Shown in pieces: positions 59,017 to 64,000 of a stretch of DNA of 64,000 nucleotides. The position numbers were made by a program, and so were the translations under genes. The notes beneath the pieces were generated by a model. That model was not told the origin of the DNA and did no database searches. It saw nothing but the letters and a program-made list of their open reading frames with translations. How positions within the stretch are numbered: the first letter of the stretch is position 1; every line of letters starts with the position of its first letter. The DNA is taken from contig CAZCVP010000009.1 in NCBI GenBank assembly GCA_964501915.1, positions 3,224 through 67,223 of the forward strand, given 5' to 3'. Source of the DNA: CAYFPX01 sp964501915. Its GTDB lineage: Bacteria; Myxococcota_A; UBA796; CAJQPC01.

Positions 59017-59826
59017 ATGGTCCCGCTCTCCCTGGTCATCATCGCCAAGGACGAGGCCGACCGCATCGGTCGGGCCATCGCCTCCGTGCCCTTCGCCGCC
59101 GAGGTCGTCGTGCTCGACTCCGGGTCCTCCGATGACACCGTGGCCGTCGCCGAGGGCCTGGGCGCCCGGGTGCTGGAGACCGACTGGCCCGGCTACGGTC
59201 CGCAGAAGAACCGGGCGCTGGAGGCGGCGAGCCAGCCGTGGGTGCTCAGCCTGGACGCGGACGAGTGGCTCGACGAGACGGCCGCGGCGGCGATCCAGGC
59301 AGCCGTGGAGGCCGACGGGGAGGCGGCGTTCGCCCTGAGGCGGGTCAACCGCTGGTGCGGGCGACCTCTGCGCGGCGGGGCCCAGGGGCCGTCGTGGAAG
59401 CTCCGCCTGGTGCGCCGGGAGTCGGCCAGGTGGACCGACGCACGGGTCCACGAGACCCTCGAGGTGGACGGGCCGATCGGTCGCCTCGACGGCTGCCTCC
59501 ACCACGACCCCTACCGGGATCCCGGCGAGCACCTCGACCAGATCGCCCGCTACGCCGGCCTGTTCGTCTCCGAGAGCCGGCGCACGGGTCGCCGGGCGAG
59601 CCTGGTCCAGCTCGCGCTGCGGCCATGTCTACATTTCGTGAAGGCCCTTCTGCTCAGAGGTGGGTTTCGGGACGGGCCCCACGGGCTGCTCGTCGCCTGG
59701 CTCGGGGCGGCGGAAGTGGCCCTGAAGTGGTCGTTGCTGTGGCGGGAGCAGCGGAACAGCGGTGGCGGCACGGGCCTTGCTAGAGAGTCCGGTTCCGACC
59801 CTCGGGAGACCTCGTCCGGGGTCTGA
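59017..59826 (+). CDS. family 2 glycosyltransferase, WaaE/LPS-core type
   Basis: The 269-residue product starts at the ATG at 59017 with GAGGAG before it. The GT-A fold begins LSLVIIAKDEADRIGRAI, with VVVLDSGSSDDTVAVAEGLG, the segment GPQKNRALEAA, and the DADEW metal site. These are typical of the WaaE/KdtX group, which adds a beta-1,4-glucose to the LPS inner core. A C-terminal amphipathic segment (LHFVKALLLRGGFRDGPHGL) probably docks it to the inner membrane. No other LPS gene is near, so the acceptor is inferred from family only. Confidence 0.85.
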   Translation: MVPLSLVIIAKDEADRIGRAIASVPFAAEVVVLDSGSSDDTVAVAEGLGARVLETDWPGYGPQKNRALEAASQPWVLSLDADEWLDETAAAAIQAAVEADGEAAFALRRVNRWCGRPLRGGAQGPSWKLRLVRRESARWTDARVHETLEVDGPIGRLDGCLHHDPYRDPGEHLDQIARYAGLFVSESRRTGRRASLVQLALRPCLHFVKALLLRGGFRDGPHGLLVAWLGAAEVALKWSLLWREQRNSGGGTGLARESGSDPRETSSGV

Positions 59827-59843
59827 TCCCCGGAGAGCCCCCC

Positions 59844-63454
<3,611 letters not shown>

Positions 63455-63467
63455 CGGAGGGAGGCCG

Positions 63468-63763
63468 ATGCTGGCCCGAGGCCTGTCCTGATCGAAGCCC
63501 TGCTGGTATTGCTCGTGCTCTCGGACCTCGTGCTGGCCACGGGGGTCTTCCTGGTGCTGGCGCGTCCCGAGGTCGCCATCAGCTTCGTCATCCGCTCCAA
63601 GCGCCTGAGCGGCGGCTGGTTCGAGGAGCACCTGGCCGTCGACGAGCTGGAGCGCCTGATGCGGTTCGCCCGGGTCCTGGGCTGGGCTGGGCTCGTGCTG
63701 CTGCTGGGCTGGTCGTTCACCGTCGGGGCGCTGCTGACGGTCTTGAGGCTCCCGGCGGGTTGA
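63468..63763 (+). pseudogene. small two-helix membrane protein, apparent frameshift near its start
   Basis: A strong ribosome-binding site (GGAGGGAGG, 63456-63464) precedes the ATG at 63468, but that frame stops after 7 codons. The long frame, which reads LIEALLVLLVLSDLVLATGV from 63488, lacks any ATG, GTG or upstream TTG until 63509. One inserted base near 63485 would join the two. The joined product would be about 98 residues with helices at each end (SDLVLATGVFLVLARPEVAI; GWAGLVLLLGWSFTVGALLT). It may be a sequencing error rather than a true pseudogene. Family unknown. Confidence 0.5.
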
Positions 63764-63798
63764 CCCGGGCGTGGCGCGGGCGTTAAGCGCCGGCGTCT

Positions 63799-63875
63799 GG
63801 CTTCGTAGCTCAGTTGGTTAGAGCGCACGGTTCATACCCGTGTTGTCGCAGGTTCGAGTCCCGCCGAAGCCACCA
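63799..63875 (+). tRNA. tRNA-Met (anticodon CAT)
   Basis: The sequence GGCTTCGTAGCTCAGTTGGT leads to an anticodon stem CACGG/CCGTG around loop TTCATAC with anticodon CAT. The T-arm is GCAGG-TTCGAGT-CCCGC (one A-C mismatch), and the acceptor CGAAGCC is followed by ACCA, with CCA encoded. The base-paired first position and overall form fit elongator tRNA-Met; a lysidine-type tRNA-Ile with the same anticodon cannot be wholly excluded. Confidence 0.93.
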
Positions 63876-63928
63876 CTTGCTTGGGGAGCTGAGGGGCCCA
63901 CAAGGGGCCCCAGCTCCCTCGCGCAAGT
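63875..63928 (+). terminator. long hairpin after tRNA-Met
   Basis: Nested inverted repeats form one long stem: ACTTGC (63875) with GCAAGT (63923), GGGAGCTG (63884) with CAGCTCCC (63911), and GGGGCCC (63893) with GGGCCCC (63905). There is no T tract. It is the likely terminator or processing stem of tRNA-Met. The rest of the window, to 64000, has no recognisable gene. Confidence 0.65.
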
Positions 63929-64000
63929 GGCCCCCAGCCTCGCCTCTCGGCCCAGCCGGCCCGGCCACTACCGCTGAATAGGGTAGGGACTACAGGGCCC

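Overview
The window is a 64 kb piece of a high-GC, Gram-negative chromosome. It most likely comes from the Myxococcota or a neighbouring deltaproteobacterial lineage. The reasons are the many lipoproteins with Asp-rich MopE-type calcium repeats, a set of genes resembling the Myxococcus Glt (focal-adhesion gliding) envelope complex, a TPR-associated TRAP transporter, and the high-GC codon use. Two runs of exactly ten Ns (38541-38550 and 61120-61129) with poor homopolymer flanks show it is a draft scaffold.

Region 1 (1-11.4 kb, plus strand) is the tail of the S10 operon, the spc operon and the alpha operon: rpsC (partial), rplP, rpmC, rpsQ, rplN, rplX, rplE, rpsN (zinc type), rpsH, rplF, rplR, rpsE, rpmD, rplO, secY, adk, map, rpmJ, rpsM, rpsK, rpoA, rplQ. 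infA is not between map and rpmJ, and rpsD is not between rpsK and rpoA. RplQ has a long acidic tail. A Fur-family regulator and tRNA-Leu(GAG) follow.

Region 2 (12.1-16.1 kb, minus strand) is lipoprotein, gap, pgk, tpiA, secG: lower glycolysis plus a Sec translocon subunit. A 153-bp stretch (16153-16305) with three strong DnaA boxes lies upstream of a membrane glycosyltransferase. tRNA-Gly follows, with fragments of a second copy beside it.

Region 3 (18-31.5 kb) is mixed housekeeping and envelope genes: two MopE/PKD-type lipoproteins, a TPR-like protein, an alpha/beta-hydrolase lacking its nucleophile, pyrD, a TlpA-like thioredoxin, a sugar epimerase, pgsA, a lytic transglycosylase, nadB, a Xaa-Pro peptidase and pyrE.

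Region 4 (31.5-38.4 kb) is a TPR-associated TRAP transporter (tatT, tatP, fused tatQM) overlapping a monoacylglycerol-lipase-like gene, all on the minus strand and divergent from guaB. This layout suggests uptake of a lipid-derived or other hydrophobic ligand. A lone rplC (38.7-39.4 kb) lies far from the other ribosomal genes.

Region 5 (39.5-58.7 kb, minus strand) is the most interesting part. An ExbB-ExbD-TonB energiser, a TonB-dependent receptor carrying its own N-terminal TonB-like domain, and a lipoprotein are followed by a run that reads, in transcription order, like gltA, gltB, gltC, gltD, gltE, two gltF-like genes, gltG and gltH. No gltI, gltJ or AglRQS motor genes are visible. The cluster therefore looks like a compact trans-envelope Glt-type complex beside a proton-driven Exb motor.

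Region 6 (58.8-64 kb) has tRNA-Cys, a WaaE-like glycosyltransferase, a class A penicillin-binding protein broken by an assembly gap, a small membrane protein with an apparent frameshift at its start, and tRNA-Met(CAT). I saw no rRNA genes, CRISPR arrays, insertion sequences or prophage genes.
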